A stretch of 64,000 nucleotides of DNA from Stemphylium vesicarium. Lineage: Eukaryota; Ascomycota; Dothideomycetes; Pleosporales; Pleosporaceae. The stretch's first letter is position 1, and the number at the start of each line of letters is the position of its first letter. Below, one piece after another: positions 39,101 to 47,506 of this stretch. Below the pieces are notes generated by a model, which was not told the origin of the DNA, did no database searches, and was given only the letters and a program-made list of their open reading frames with translations. The position numbers and the translations under genes were made by a program. Where the stretch lies: NCBI GenBank assembly GCA_004380135.1, contig QXCR01000151.1, positions 1-64,000 on the forward strand. Reading direction: 5' to 3'.

Positions 39101-41280
39101 AACCAGTCTGTAGCGACATTTATTACTGCCGACGGTCTTTAAGTATATCCTTATTAACCGTTTTCACTCATTTATATAAGTATAGAATTGTTTGATAATA
39201 ATCTTGCCCAATTCCTATTAATTCTACCTAGCCTTACTAACTTAGTTACACGGCTATTCATATTCCTTCGTTAATATAAAAAATATATCATTATATTAGT
39301 TCAACTATGATAGGTAGACAGCCATTATGTTCATAGAACGGCTGTATGTTTATCCCTTATCCCCATTATAAAGGATGCTAGATGTATATTTGTGTATATT
39401 CTTACAATAGTCCACCGTCCCTCATTAAATATGCAACTTTAATTGACAGCTAGTTATAGTATTCTGAGGCGACTAAAAAGAAAAAATAAAGATAAATAAT
39501 AACAAAAGATAAATAATTACAAAAGGGGTAGATTAAGAAGTTAGGAATACATCTAAGAAAAAACACATACTCTTTTAATTTTATGATTTTTAATTTCTAT
39601 GAACTCCCCTTTTAAATGTTCACTATCTAAATATTTACTTAGAGTGTCAGGGTATAATCCTACAATTGCAGCAGCTTCGGTTAAAGAATTCGCCAATAAA
39701 ATCCCACCATCTTTTTCACATATTTCATATACACAAGAAACTTGTTTTGGTAGTACTTTTTTAGTGTCACGATCTATAACTCTTCCATCTAAAAGACGTT
39801 CAACTGTAGATCCTGCATTTAACAGTTTTTCTATTTCTTCTCGAGTTAAAGCTACTGCTATACCTTTATAAGTTGACAATCTAACATTATTCATAGTATT
39901 AGATAATTTTAATATTAAAGCTCTTATATCTTCTTTTCTGTGTGCCCCATCGTGTATAGCTTTACAAATAATTTTAAAATCCTTAAAATCTATACCTTTC
40001 TTAGTTAAAAACACCATATCCGCAAAAAAAGGTATCAAATAATTATTTAAAACATTAATGTTTTTTATAATAAGTGTTACGCTACTTTTGCTATTAGTAT
40101 TTCTAGCCTTTACTTCAGCTACTGCTATGGTTGAGGAGTTTTTTAGTTTATAGAAGGAATATGAATCAAAACCTAGAGAATTTTCTAAGAATTCCTTTAT
40201 TTTCACAAATACCGGTAGTTGTACTCCGGAGACTTCAATGGCAAATACAGGAGTTAAACTATCTCTTTTTAAAAAAAAAGACCCATCTCCTTCAACGAAC
40301 CCTAGCAGTCAACTTTTAGTTATTACGATTTCAGAATCATTTGGTCTATCAAAATTTATACGACTAGTATTCATGTTATTTTTAAATTGTAAAATTGTAT
40401 CTTTTATCATATAAGGGTTTAAATCTTCATCTCTATTCGAGTAAAAATGGAAAGCTTTCTTAAAATCTAAATAATCTAGATATTTGGAAGTATTTAAATT
40501 ATATTTATCGAAAATATCTATTAATAAAGCAATCCCTTTTTTATCTGTAACACTAAATATACATTCATCTTTATAAATACGAACTCCTCCGATTCTTAAT
40601 CTGTCTTTAATATCTCTTAAAACCTTTTCGTCATCTTTATGTAATCCTATTTTAAACATGAATGAAAAACTAGAAATAGTAAATTTATCTTTTTTAAAAT
40701 GACTATTAATCGAAAAACTTCCTTCAGCGTCTGTGAATCCTACAAACCATTGCAGGAATTCAGGGTTAATGTCACCACCTTTCTCCTCTTCGGTTTGCTT
40801 TATGTTATTAATAGTTGAATAATTCATTTTTTTACGGTTAGGGAAAGTGCTCGTAAAGGGGTATTTACATCTAAATCCTTTTAGTCCATATGAATTAGAT
40901 GGACAGGGAAGATAGGCAGGGTTATTTTTAGTCTTATATGACCTCCTGCTTATTCAAAGAATAAACATATTCTTATACAGTTGGATTCAAACCAACACAG
41001 CTTCTATCTCTGTTAAGATAGCCACGTAGCAAACTGTTAGTGAATCAAAATGAAATCCTCAGGATACATTTAATGATTCAGAATCAATTCATCTGAATAC
41101 CTCTATGGATACAGGTATATTATTTAACCCAACTTCAAAGAAAGCTAAAACAGCTAATATTGTTGTAGTTACAACAGCTGTACATGTAATTATTTGTGCT
41201 CCTGATACTCCGATTTTTCTACCAAAAAAACCAGAAGCTATTGATCCTAATAGTGGTAAGATAATTATAGCTAGATACAT
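36135..41280 (-). CDS. nad5: NADH dehydrogenase subunit 5, three exons
   Basis: Large antiporter-like complex I subunit, 663 residues. Exons 41280-41033, 38891-38423 and 37409-36135, in phase across joins ([35 protein letters not shown]). Markers: [88 protein letters not shown]. The ATG overlaps the last A of the nad4L stop (TAATG), so nad4L and nad5 are co-transcribed. TGA is Trp repeatedly. Confidence 0.95.
37410..38422 (-). other. Group I intron nad5-i2
   Basis: Exon 2 ends GAGGGT; intron ends ATTTG before CCTACACCC. Core strings (GGACAATCCGCAGGAAACC, CAGAGACTACACG) lie inside the N-terminal coding part; GATATAGTCC lies at about 37490. Confidence 0.85.
37511..38422 (-). CDS. LAGLIDADG endonuclease in nad5-i2
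   Basis: 303 codons, in frame with nad5 exon 2 through in-frame TGA codons, ending TAA at 37513-37511. The first 60 codons encode the intron core (GQSAGNHVSN, SSETTREA). Motifs WLIGFAEGDGVF (about 38227) and WLSGFTDAEGCF (about 37885). Intact, double-motif type. Confidence 0.86.
38892..41032 (-). other. Group I intron nad5-i1
   Basis: Exon 1 ends ACAGT; intron ends GGTTG before TTCTATGC. The 3' core on the minus strand includes AATGTACAGTCGG, GTTCACTGGGGT and ACAGACTGG (about 39050-39130), shared with cob-i3 and the intron before the last cox1 exons. Confidence 0.84.
39553..40827 (-). CDS. LAGLIDADG endonuclease in nad5-i1
   Basis: 424 codons from ATG at 40827 to TAG at 39555-39553 through one TGA (about 40307). 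Not fused to the exon. Motifs WFVGFTDAEGSF (about 40748) and WLLGFVEGDGSF (about 40308). A long C-terminal extension has helix-turn-helix-like segments (AVALTREEIEKLLN, SLTEAAAIVGLYPDTLSKYL). Intact. Confidence 0.86.
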
Positions 41281-42738
41281 TATTTAAATTCAATACTAAT
41301 ACTTCCTCTTCGTTTTCTCCCTTTTTCCATAGGAATTGTATTCCCTTAGGAAGGATAGGATATTACCATAATTTTTCTATTATGCCTGACTATACCTTAA
41401 GCAAATAATTATATAATTATATAATTATAAACCAACCTCCATTTAGTCGATGAACTGTTTACCAATATTTCTATACTGATGTTTAGCTGCGGATTATCTA
41501 TTTCATTTCTTCATACAAACCGTTTTTACCATACAACGAGTCATTACCTGTTCCATTAATCATATTACTATATTAATTTGGTAGATTTGTCTTTAAGATT
41601 TCCCCGCATTTTGAAGATTTCGCCTTAATGAGACTAGATAGAGGTTTGCTCTACCTTTTTTGACCTATTTTCTCTCAAACCCCTAATCATCTCCATTATT
41701 ATTTTTAGTAGTAATCCCCATTTTGTTTTTTAATAACAAGATTTCTTTCAGACCATCTTCTTTTAAATGTTCTTTGTTTTTAACCATAAAAGAAGCTATT
41801 TTAAAAGAACAATCATTTGAGTACTTTGATCCTGCAATACTATATTCTTCAAAAAAAGGTATTACATGGTTAATTATATCATCAATTCTTGTAACTACAA
41901 ACTCAGCTATTGAACGCTTTTCATATCTAACTACATATCCGCATTTAAAGAAGTCTACAAAACTCTCTAATAAATCTACATCTCTTAAATCTTGAGCAAT
42001 AGAAAAACGTAATGAAGCATATATATGTCTGTTGTCTTAGATTTATTAATAGCAATAAAAAAATTAGATTCCCCTGTTGAAAATCCAGCTATTCACGGTT
42101 TAGAATGCACAAGTGTATTATAGTTACTTACTCTTTCTTCTCTTATAACAGGAATAGTTTCAGGAAAAGCCTTTTTTAATTGGTCAGATAAACCTCAATT
42201 CATAGATGCCCTTGTATTCATTATTTTTTGTATTCCCTCTAGGTTAGTATGCTGTTTTTCTAACATTAAGCTAATAACATTTTTAAAAAGCATATAATCG
42301 GAATATTTTTTAGGGCCCCCTCTCTCCAGCTTTTTTTTTTAATTTATATAAATAAAAAAAAAGCTGGAGAGAGGGGGTCCAAACCGAGTTAAGGGGTTTA
42401 TATGTAGAATAATTTCTTATTCCACTTGGAATGATATTAAGAGCTTTAATGGGTGATTTAGCTTGACTAAAGGATAGATGGATTGATTTAAAAGAGATAA
42501 ATCTATAAAAAGCTACTAAAATACCTAAACCAATCGCAGATTCTGCTCCGGCTATGGCAATAATATAAATAGCATACGTTTGACCTAATATATCATCGAA
42601 GCTAAGTGAACTAACCAATACTAAGAATGTAATAGCTAATAGCATTATTTCTATTGAAATAAGCATTAAAATAATGTTTTTTCTGTTTAAAACAAAACCC
42701 AAAATTCCAATTGTAAATAAAATTAGTGATAAATTCAT
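41280..42738 (-). CDS. nad4L: NADH dehydrogenase subunit 4L, two exons
   Basis: 89-residue complex I subunit. Exon 1 42738-42500 (GILGFVLNRKNIILMLISIE, GAESAIGLGILVAFYR), exon 2 41310-41280 (LRGSISIEFK-TAA). The stop TAA (41282-41280) shares its last A with the nad5 ATG. The join AGATT|AAGAGG restores the usual YRLRGSI sequence. Confidence 0.94.
41683..42499 (-). pseudogene. LAGLIDADG remnant in nad4L-i1 with hairpin replacing its first half
   Basis: In frame from exon 1 (SFKSIHLSFSQAKSPIKALN…STYKPLNSVW), then a GC/AT hairpin (about 42308-42380) carrying a stop. The C-terminal domain resumes in another frame as KKYSDYMLFKNVISLML, then WIAGFSTGESNF (second motif, atypical), to TAG at 41685-41683. 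The first catalytic motif is missing. The hairpin sits exactly at the deletion junction. Confidence 0.7.
42308..42380 (-). repeat. Hairpin at a HEG deletion junction
   Basis: GGGCCCCCTCTC…GAGAGGGGGTCC outer arms around the CAGC…TTTATATAAATA…GCTG hairpin family. Related outer arms occur at 54780-54815 and 1685-1715. Confidence 0.75.
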
Positions 42739-42847
42739 TGTATAAAAATATAAATTAATGTATGTGTTCTAAAATATCGTATATTTCATCTATTATACAT
42801 AAATGTAAAATACTCTATTGTATTTTGTAAGTTAACTTTTTTTTTAT

Positions 42848-43032
42848 TGGGGCTTTAATAACATATTATTCATCTCCCCGTTAATAGCTGTGTAACTATA
42901 AATCCCAAGTGCAATTTTCCAGTAGATAAAAATACTTGTCTACTGGGATTTGTTATACTATTTTCTAAAATGTAACATAAATGGTACACAACTCATATTT
43001 CATAACAAGTTAATTGTAAAAAGACAATTGTT
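42848..43032 (-). repeat. Conserved structured intergenic element, copy B (before nad4L)
   Basis: Minus strand: AATTGT/ACAATT hairpin, AACTTGTTATGAAA, ATAACAAATCCCAGTAGA…TCTACTGG, AAAATTGCA, ACGGGGAGA, AAGCCCC. It overlaps the last codons of the Cys-rich ORF 1. Confidence 0.75.
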
Positions 43033-43568
43033 TTAGTTGCGGTGTAAATTACACTAACCCTTAGGCGAATCCTAAGATTAGCTATATGGTCAGCGAAAGT
43101 ATTTGCAGCATGATTTTTAAAAAGACTATCGCATTTATCACACATATGTCTAGCGCATGAGTCACAACAATGGTATTTTTGAGTTATCTCAATTTTACAA
43201 TTATAACAAATACCGTTGTTAAATTTATTTATCGGTGCTACAAATTTAGGGTTAGCTCCTTTTTTGTATTCACAACGATTAACTACACCATCCTTTGTGT
43301 TATAACAATTATCGGCACGAATTGGCTGTCCGGGTTTAGCTATAGTGAATAAAGTGGGATTATCTCCTTGTCCTTCTACAGGAACGGGTGCTTGCTCGGG
43401 TGGTCTAATATAACATGGATTTGTAAATATACTAGGTCTTGACACCTGCCCGCCTGTACCACCTGTATTTGAACTAGGATTATTAGAACTAGTATAATTG
43501 GAACTTAAAAATACATCGTCTTTAGTTGAAAGAGAATCTGCTGCTATTGGATTAAAATCAGCTCCCAT
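42993..43568 (-). CDS. Cys-rich zinc-finger-like ORF 1
   Basis: 191 codons from ATG to TAG; the frame stays open about 43 codons further upstream without an ATG, including a hydrophobic/aromatic stretch (TYYICWIATYND) with TGA-Trp. N-terminal third is Ser/Asn/Gly-rich, the middle Pro-rich (PPEQAPVPVEGQ). The C-terminal third is Cys-rich: CYNCKIEITQKYHCCDSC then CARHMCDKCDSLFKNH, i.e. C-x2-C-x9-HCC-x2-C-x4-C-x2-C-x7-H, which fits two zinc sites. A paralogue is at 44937-45290. Not a standard mitochondrial gene, and I do not recognise the family. The conserved Cys pattern between two diverged copies argues that it is, or was, a real protein. Confidence 0.6.
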   Translation of the reverse strand: MGADFNPIAADSLSTKDDVFLSSNYTSSNNPSSNTGGTGGQVSRPSIFTNPCYIRPPEQAPVPVEGQGDNPTLFTIAKPGQPIRADNCYNTKDGVVNRCEYKKGANPKFVAPINKFNNGICYNCKIEITQKYHCCDSCARHMCDKCDSLFKNHAANTFADHIANLRIRLRVSVIYTATKTIVFLQLTCYEI

Positions 43569-43797
43569 TGGAATAAGACATTGTGCTGTATCATTATATG
43601 TTGCAATTCAACATATATAATATGTTCTATTGTACAAGTTAAAGCATATAATAGATTTATTACATAGAATATGATAAATATATACGGTAGAGATACGTTA
43701 GAGAATATAATAAACAAAATAAGTCTCCCCTTTTACATCATCTAGGTAGTAACTATTTTCCTTACATTCTTCTGAGAAAATTTTTAGCCAAATGAGA

Positions 43798-43868
43798 AGC
43801 CTTTAAAATGAATCGAACATTTATCAGAATATTAACAGTATTCCGCTCTACCATTGAGCTATAAAGGC
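43798..43868 (-). tRNA. trnN: tRNA-Asn(GUU), inverted second copy
   Basis: Identical in sequence to 15625-15695 but on the minus strand, with the flanking hairpin block (43869-43985) also copied. Identity implies a recent duplication or ongoing gene conversion. Confidence 0.85.
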
Positions 43869-44796
43869 GATTAAAGAATGTTATAAAGATATCTAGTCCC
43901 CAAGAGGGGGTTTACCCTTGCATTTATTTTTTTTCTACGTAATTTCGAGTATTCGAAATTACCTAGAAAAAAAAAATTAGGGATAAAATGCGACGGGCTA
44001 GTTTATCATTTTTAAGTATAAACCGTTTATTTTATAACAATTTACAATAGTTATAGTAAAACCCTGTAAGTTGAGGAGAACCCCACGTACTTTAATATGA
44101 AATAAATTACTTTACTTCCTAACTAGGCTAGTGAAGTTCTTATAAGACCCATAACTACACTATTTATTTTTACTAATCCCTTGCGGTAAAAAAAAAAAAG
44201 AAATATGGAATATTTCTTTTTTTTAACCCCTCGAGGGAATACTAAAGGGTAAAAAAAAAAGAAATATGGAATATTTCTTTTTTTTAACCCCTAACTGAGA
44301 GAGAGGGGGGCCTAGAAAAATATTACCTCAGTCTTCAAGACGTTGTCTGGTTTTAAGAGAAATTAAACCAAAACAATAAAAAACGCCAAGGGTATTTATG
44401 TTTAATTTTTGTAAAAGGGCTTTAATAAATTATGTTAACAGTTATACTGCTTTTATTTCTATTTTTTGTGGGGGGCTTTAACCATCATAGGTAAATCATA
44501 GATGAATCTTCTCCCCCTCTAATGGCTGTGTATATATAAATATACAGTGCAATTTTCCAGTTAATATCCATTTATCTACTGGGATATGTTATAATATTAT
44601 GTAAAGTAATTACTTTTCATAACATGTTAATTGTACAAAACAATTATTTTAATAAAATCTAGAGTTAGATAGAAAGGTTTTATCTTACTATTGTTCTTGT
44701 AATCAAGATAAGAATAGCACAAAATGATCTGTTTATAGAAGAGTACTAATTATTGTTTCATTTGTTTCCATTGTTAGATTATTTATCAGATCCTGA
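43869..44796. other. Rearranged duplicate of the cob-cox2 spacer, plus hairpins
   Basis: 43869-43985 is the inverted copy of 15520-15624. 44010-44165 matches 55860-56015. 44187-44227 and 44251-44288 are two direct copies of the AGAAATATGGAATATTTCT hairpin. 44470-44710 matches 56064-56300 including the last cox2 codons (LSWLQEQ region). No intact gene. Confidence 0.7.
44470..44648 (-). repeat. Conserved structured intergenic element, copy C
   Basis: Minus strand: TAATTGT/ACAATTA hairpin, AACATGTTATGAAA, ATAACATATCCCAGTAGA…ACTGG, AAAATTGCA, ATTAGAGGGGGAGAAGA, AAAGCCCC. Nearly the same as copy E, with which it shares flanks. Confidence 0.75.
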
Positions 44797-44935
44797 ATCG
44801 GCTCCACCAAAAGCTATTCTTTGATATATATATGGTGTATGCTGCAGAGAAAATAATAGAACTTGCAAAAACACCAAATAAAGATGATCTTTCAAATACC
44901 CCATAGAATGATAATGTAATGATAAAAATTCTTCT
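44797..44935 (-). pseudogene. nad4 internal fragment
   Basis: Matches 45463-45605 of nad4 (SLYGVFERSSLFGVFASS…FSAAYTIY) with small deletions and a stop. It is a displaced piece between the second Cys-rich ORF and element C. Confidence 0.8.
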
Positions 44936-44936
44936 A

Positions 44937-45290
44937 TTAACGACGATTAGGGAATGTAGAACTACCTGCTAAGCTATCCGTAAAAGTAAAGGTAGCGTGT
45001 TTGTTAAACATATAATCACAGTTACCACAAATAGCCCTACAGCATGCATCACATTTATGATACTTAAGATCTATAAGTTTCTTACAGTTGTAACAAGGTT
45101 CACAATTTTTATCATGGTTTCATATATTCCTAGGATTTCAACCATGGTTTTCTCCACGTGCATCACAATAATCAACTCTTCCATCATTAATGTTATAGGT
45201 GTTGTAGCTATTAGATTTAAAACCTTCCCATGCTTGAGCATTAGTAACTATTATCTTTAAAGTATGCTTCTCAAGCACTAGATGAGTCAC
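44937..45290 (-). CDS. Cys-rich zinc-finger-like ORF 2, overlapping the nad4 end
   Basis: About 117 codons (GTG at 45290 or a later codon as start; no ATG) to TAA at 44939-44937, overlapping the last 50 bases of nad4 in another frame and using TGA for Trp twice. Cys pattern as in ORF 1: CEPCYNCKKLIDLKYHKC then CDACCRAICGNCDYMFNKH. Also shared are the run SYNTYNINDGRVDYCDA (ORF 1: CYNTKDGVVNRCE) and the tail TFTFTDSLAG (ORF 1: NTFADHIAN). The lack of a clear start suggests expression as a frameshifted extension of nad4, or a decayed copy. Unknown family. Confidence 0.5.
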
Positions 45291-46761
45291 AACTAATTAC
45301 GTTTGAATCAAATGCGTAAATTAGAGTTGAAACTGAATAATGAATAGCGTCTAATATCGGTGCAGGATATATACCAAATAATACAGTAGGTATAACTAAT
45401 ATTAATAAGATTGTAAACTCTCTTTTAGTTAAATCCGGTATACTAAAGGTAAACATTCTTGAATAGGCTCCACCAAAAGCTATTCTTTGATACATATATA
45501 TAGTGTATGCTGCAGAGAAAATTATAGAAGAACTTGCAAAAACACCAAATAAAGATGATCTTTCAAATACCCCATATAATGATAAAAATTCTCCTATGAA
45601 ATTTAAAGATAAAGGAGCTCCACAGTTAGCAAGACATAGTATAAAGAATAATATAGCAAATAATGGCATTACTTGAGTAACTCCTCTGTAGAAAGAGATT
45701 ACTCTTGTAGAAGATCTATCATATAATACACCTCCTGCACATATAAATAGACCTGGTGAAACTAGTCCATGAGCCAACCCTAAATTAATAGCACCTTCAA
45801 TACCTTGTATACTGTTACTGAACACACCTAGAAGATAAACTGCAGCATGAGAAACAGAACTGTATGCAATAAGTTCTTTAATATCTATTGTTCTTAATGT
45901 ACTAAGACTAGCGTATACTATAGTAATAACACCAATTAGGAAAATTATATAAGTATATTCCATATAAGCTTTAGGTAAAACAGGTAAAATTAGTCTAAGT
46001 ATACCATATAAACTTAATTTAAGAACAATTGCTGCTAAAATTATACTTCCTCCTAAAGGTGATTCAACGTGAGCCTTTAAAAGTCATGTATTCAGGAAAA
46101 TTGTAGGAGTTTTTACAGCAAAAGCTATAAAAATACCATAAAATAAGAAAAGTTGTGTTAAATAAATGAAATTTCCTTTAAAAAGAGTATCAAAATCGGT
46201 AGTACTCATAATAGATGACATTGCTAATATAGACAATAGTAAAAATAAAGATCCCAACAGTGTGTATAAGAATAAATAAAAACTAGCCTTTACTCTGTTA
46301 TCTGACCCAAATATACCTATCAATATAAATAAAGGTGGTAAAATAGACTCAAAAAAGATGTAAAAAAGTAAAATATCTAATACTAAGAAAACCGCTAATA
46401 ATAAAGTTTCTAATAACAGTATTATAATAACATAAGATTCTACATCTTTTGTTATTGATTTTCAATTCGATACTAGTGAGATAGGAATAATTATTGTAGT
46501 TAATAGAATGAAATATATAGATAAACCGTCTACACCTAGATAAAAATCAAAATAACTTATTTCATGATATTCTTGTACAAATTGAAACTGATTTGTACTA
46601 AAATCAAATAAAATAAAGATTATTAATGAGATAAAGAAATTTAAGATTGATGTAGTTAACGCTATGAATTTTATATTTCTTAATGAAACTCCATTATCCC
46701 TATTAATTAATATTGCAAGTACACCTAATATAGGAGTTAAAAGTAAAGATGATAATAACAT
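45241..46761 (-). CDS. nad4: NADH dehydrogenase subunit 4
   Basis: Antiporter-like complex I subunit, intronless, 506 residues. Markers: YFDFYLGVDGLSIYFILLTT, FFESILPPLFILIGIFGS, KAHVESPLGGSIILAAIVLK with TGA-Trp before it, ELIAYSSVSHAAVYLLGVF and NCGAPLSLNFIGEFL. After the last helix the C-terminus is SCDSSSAWEAYFKDNSY, which resembles the start of cox2 (CDAPRAWGLYFQDSA) rather than usual nad4 tails. The stop is TAA at 45243-45241. The start ATG precedes the usual LLLTPILGVLAI sequence. Confidence 0.95.
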
Positions 46762-47506
46762 TTATAAAACAAAAAGAATAAATACCTCTATTTCGTATAG
46801 AATGATAATGTATCAGCTATACTTTTAATATTCACCGTATGTATAGTAAGGTAATAAATTCTTGATAAAAACATACAAATATAAAATGTATGCTCTAAAA
46901 ATTGATCATTCTTATCTTCGGCTTATTTTTTTCGACGTAATTTCGAAGATTCGAAATTACTAGAAAAAAATTAGCCGAAGATTAGGTTATTAGGAATATC
47001 TTGTTCTGCCATTAAACTAATAAGAATTTTGTTCTTAAATTTTATAACATGGCACAGTACTAATATAGCATAATACCTTTTTATGGAGTTATAAATTCAT
47101 ATCATTATTGTGCATGAAGATAAACTCGTTTACTATTAATTAATGATTATTAGTATAAGTTTTCAATTTTTTGTTTTGATGGGGCTTTAACAAACACCTG
47201 TTTAGTCTTCTCCCCGTAATTGCTCTAAGAATCGTAATTACTAATGCAATTTTCCACTAGATAAATAGGCCAAACAGAATTTATCTACTGGGATTTGTTA
47301 TACTATTATGGATAAAAATGTAACTATCCTTTTGGGATGGTCACCATAAGGGACTATAAATAACAAATTTTACCATTTTCATAACAAGTTGACGGTAGTC
47401 AGGTTAACGGTAGTATAACCGTTATTTTCTATTTAACTGTTAAGTATTTCCAGCAAAAAATAAAATTTTTGCAGGTTTCAGTCGTCTTGTAAGACGACGC
47501 CCGAAA
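46762..47506. other. cob-nad4 spacer
   Basis: 46915-46985 is a hairpin (AATTTCGAAGATTCGAAATT) that matches, inverted, 15495-15570. 47181-47427 is element D. 47478-47505 is a short GTCGTCTTGTAAGACGAC palindrome directly behind cob. No gene. Confidence 0.65.
47181..47427 (-). repeat. Conserved structured intergenic element, copy D (between cob and nad4)
   Basis: Minus strand: TAACGGT/ACCGTTA hairpin (with a second ACCGTCAAC behind it), AACTTGTTATGAAA, an inserted GC-rich hairpin, ATAACAAATCC, a 12-base stem CCAGTAGATAAA/TTTATCTAGTGG, AAAATTGCA, AATTACGGGGAGAAGA, AAAGCCCC. Confidence 0.78.

Larger units (their letters stand above)
41311..42499 (-). other. Group I intron nad4L-i1
   Basis: Exon ends AGATT, intron ends AAACG. 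The core near 41390-41520 on the minus strand (CAGCTAAACATC, AGTTCATCGACTAAATGGAG, TTAAGGTATAGTCAGG) closely matches those of nad1-i1 and cox2-i1. Confidence 0.84.

Noticed and set aside
39599..39871. Plus-strand frames within the nad5-i1 HEG
   Set aside because: Antisense shadows of a recognised LAGLIDADG protein.
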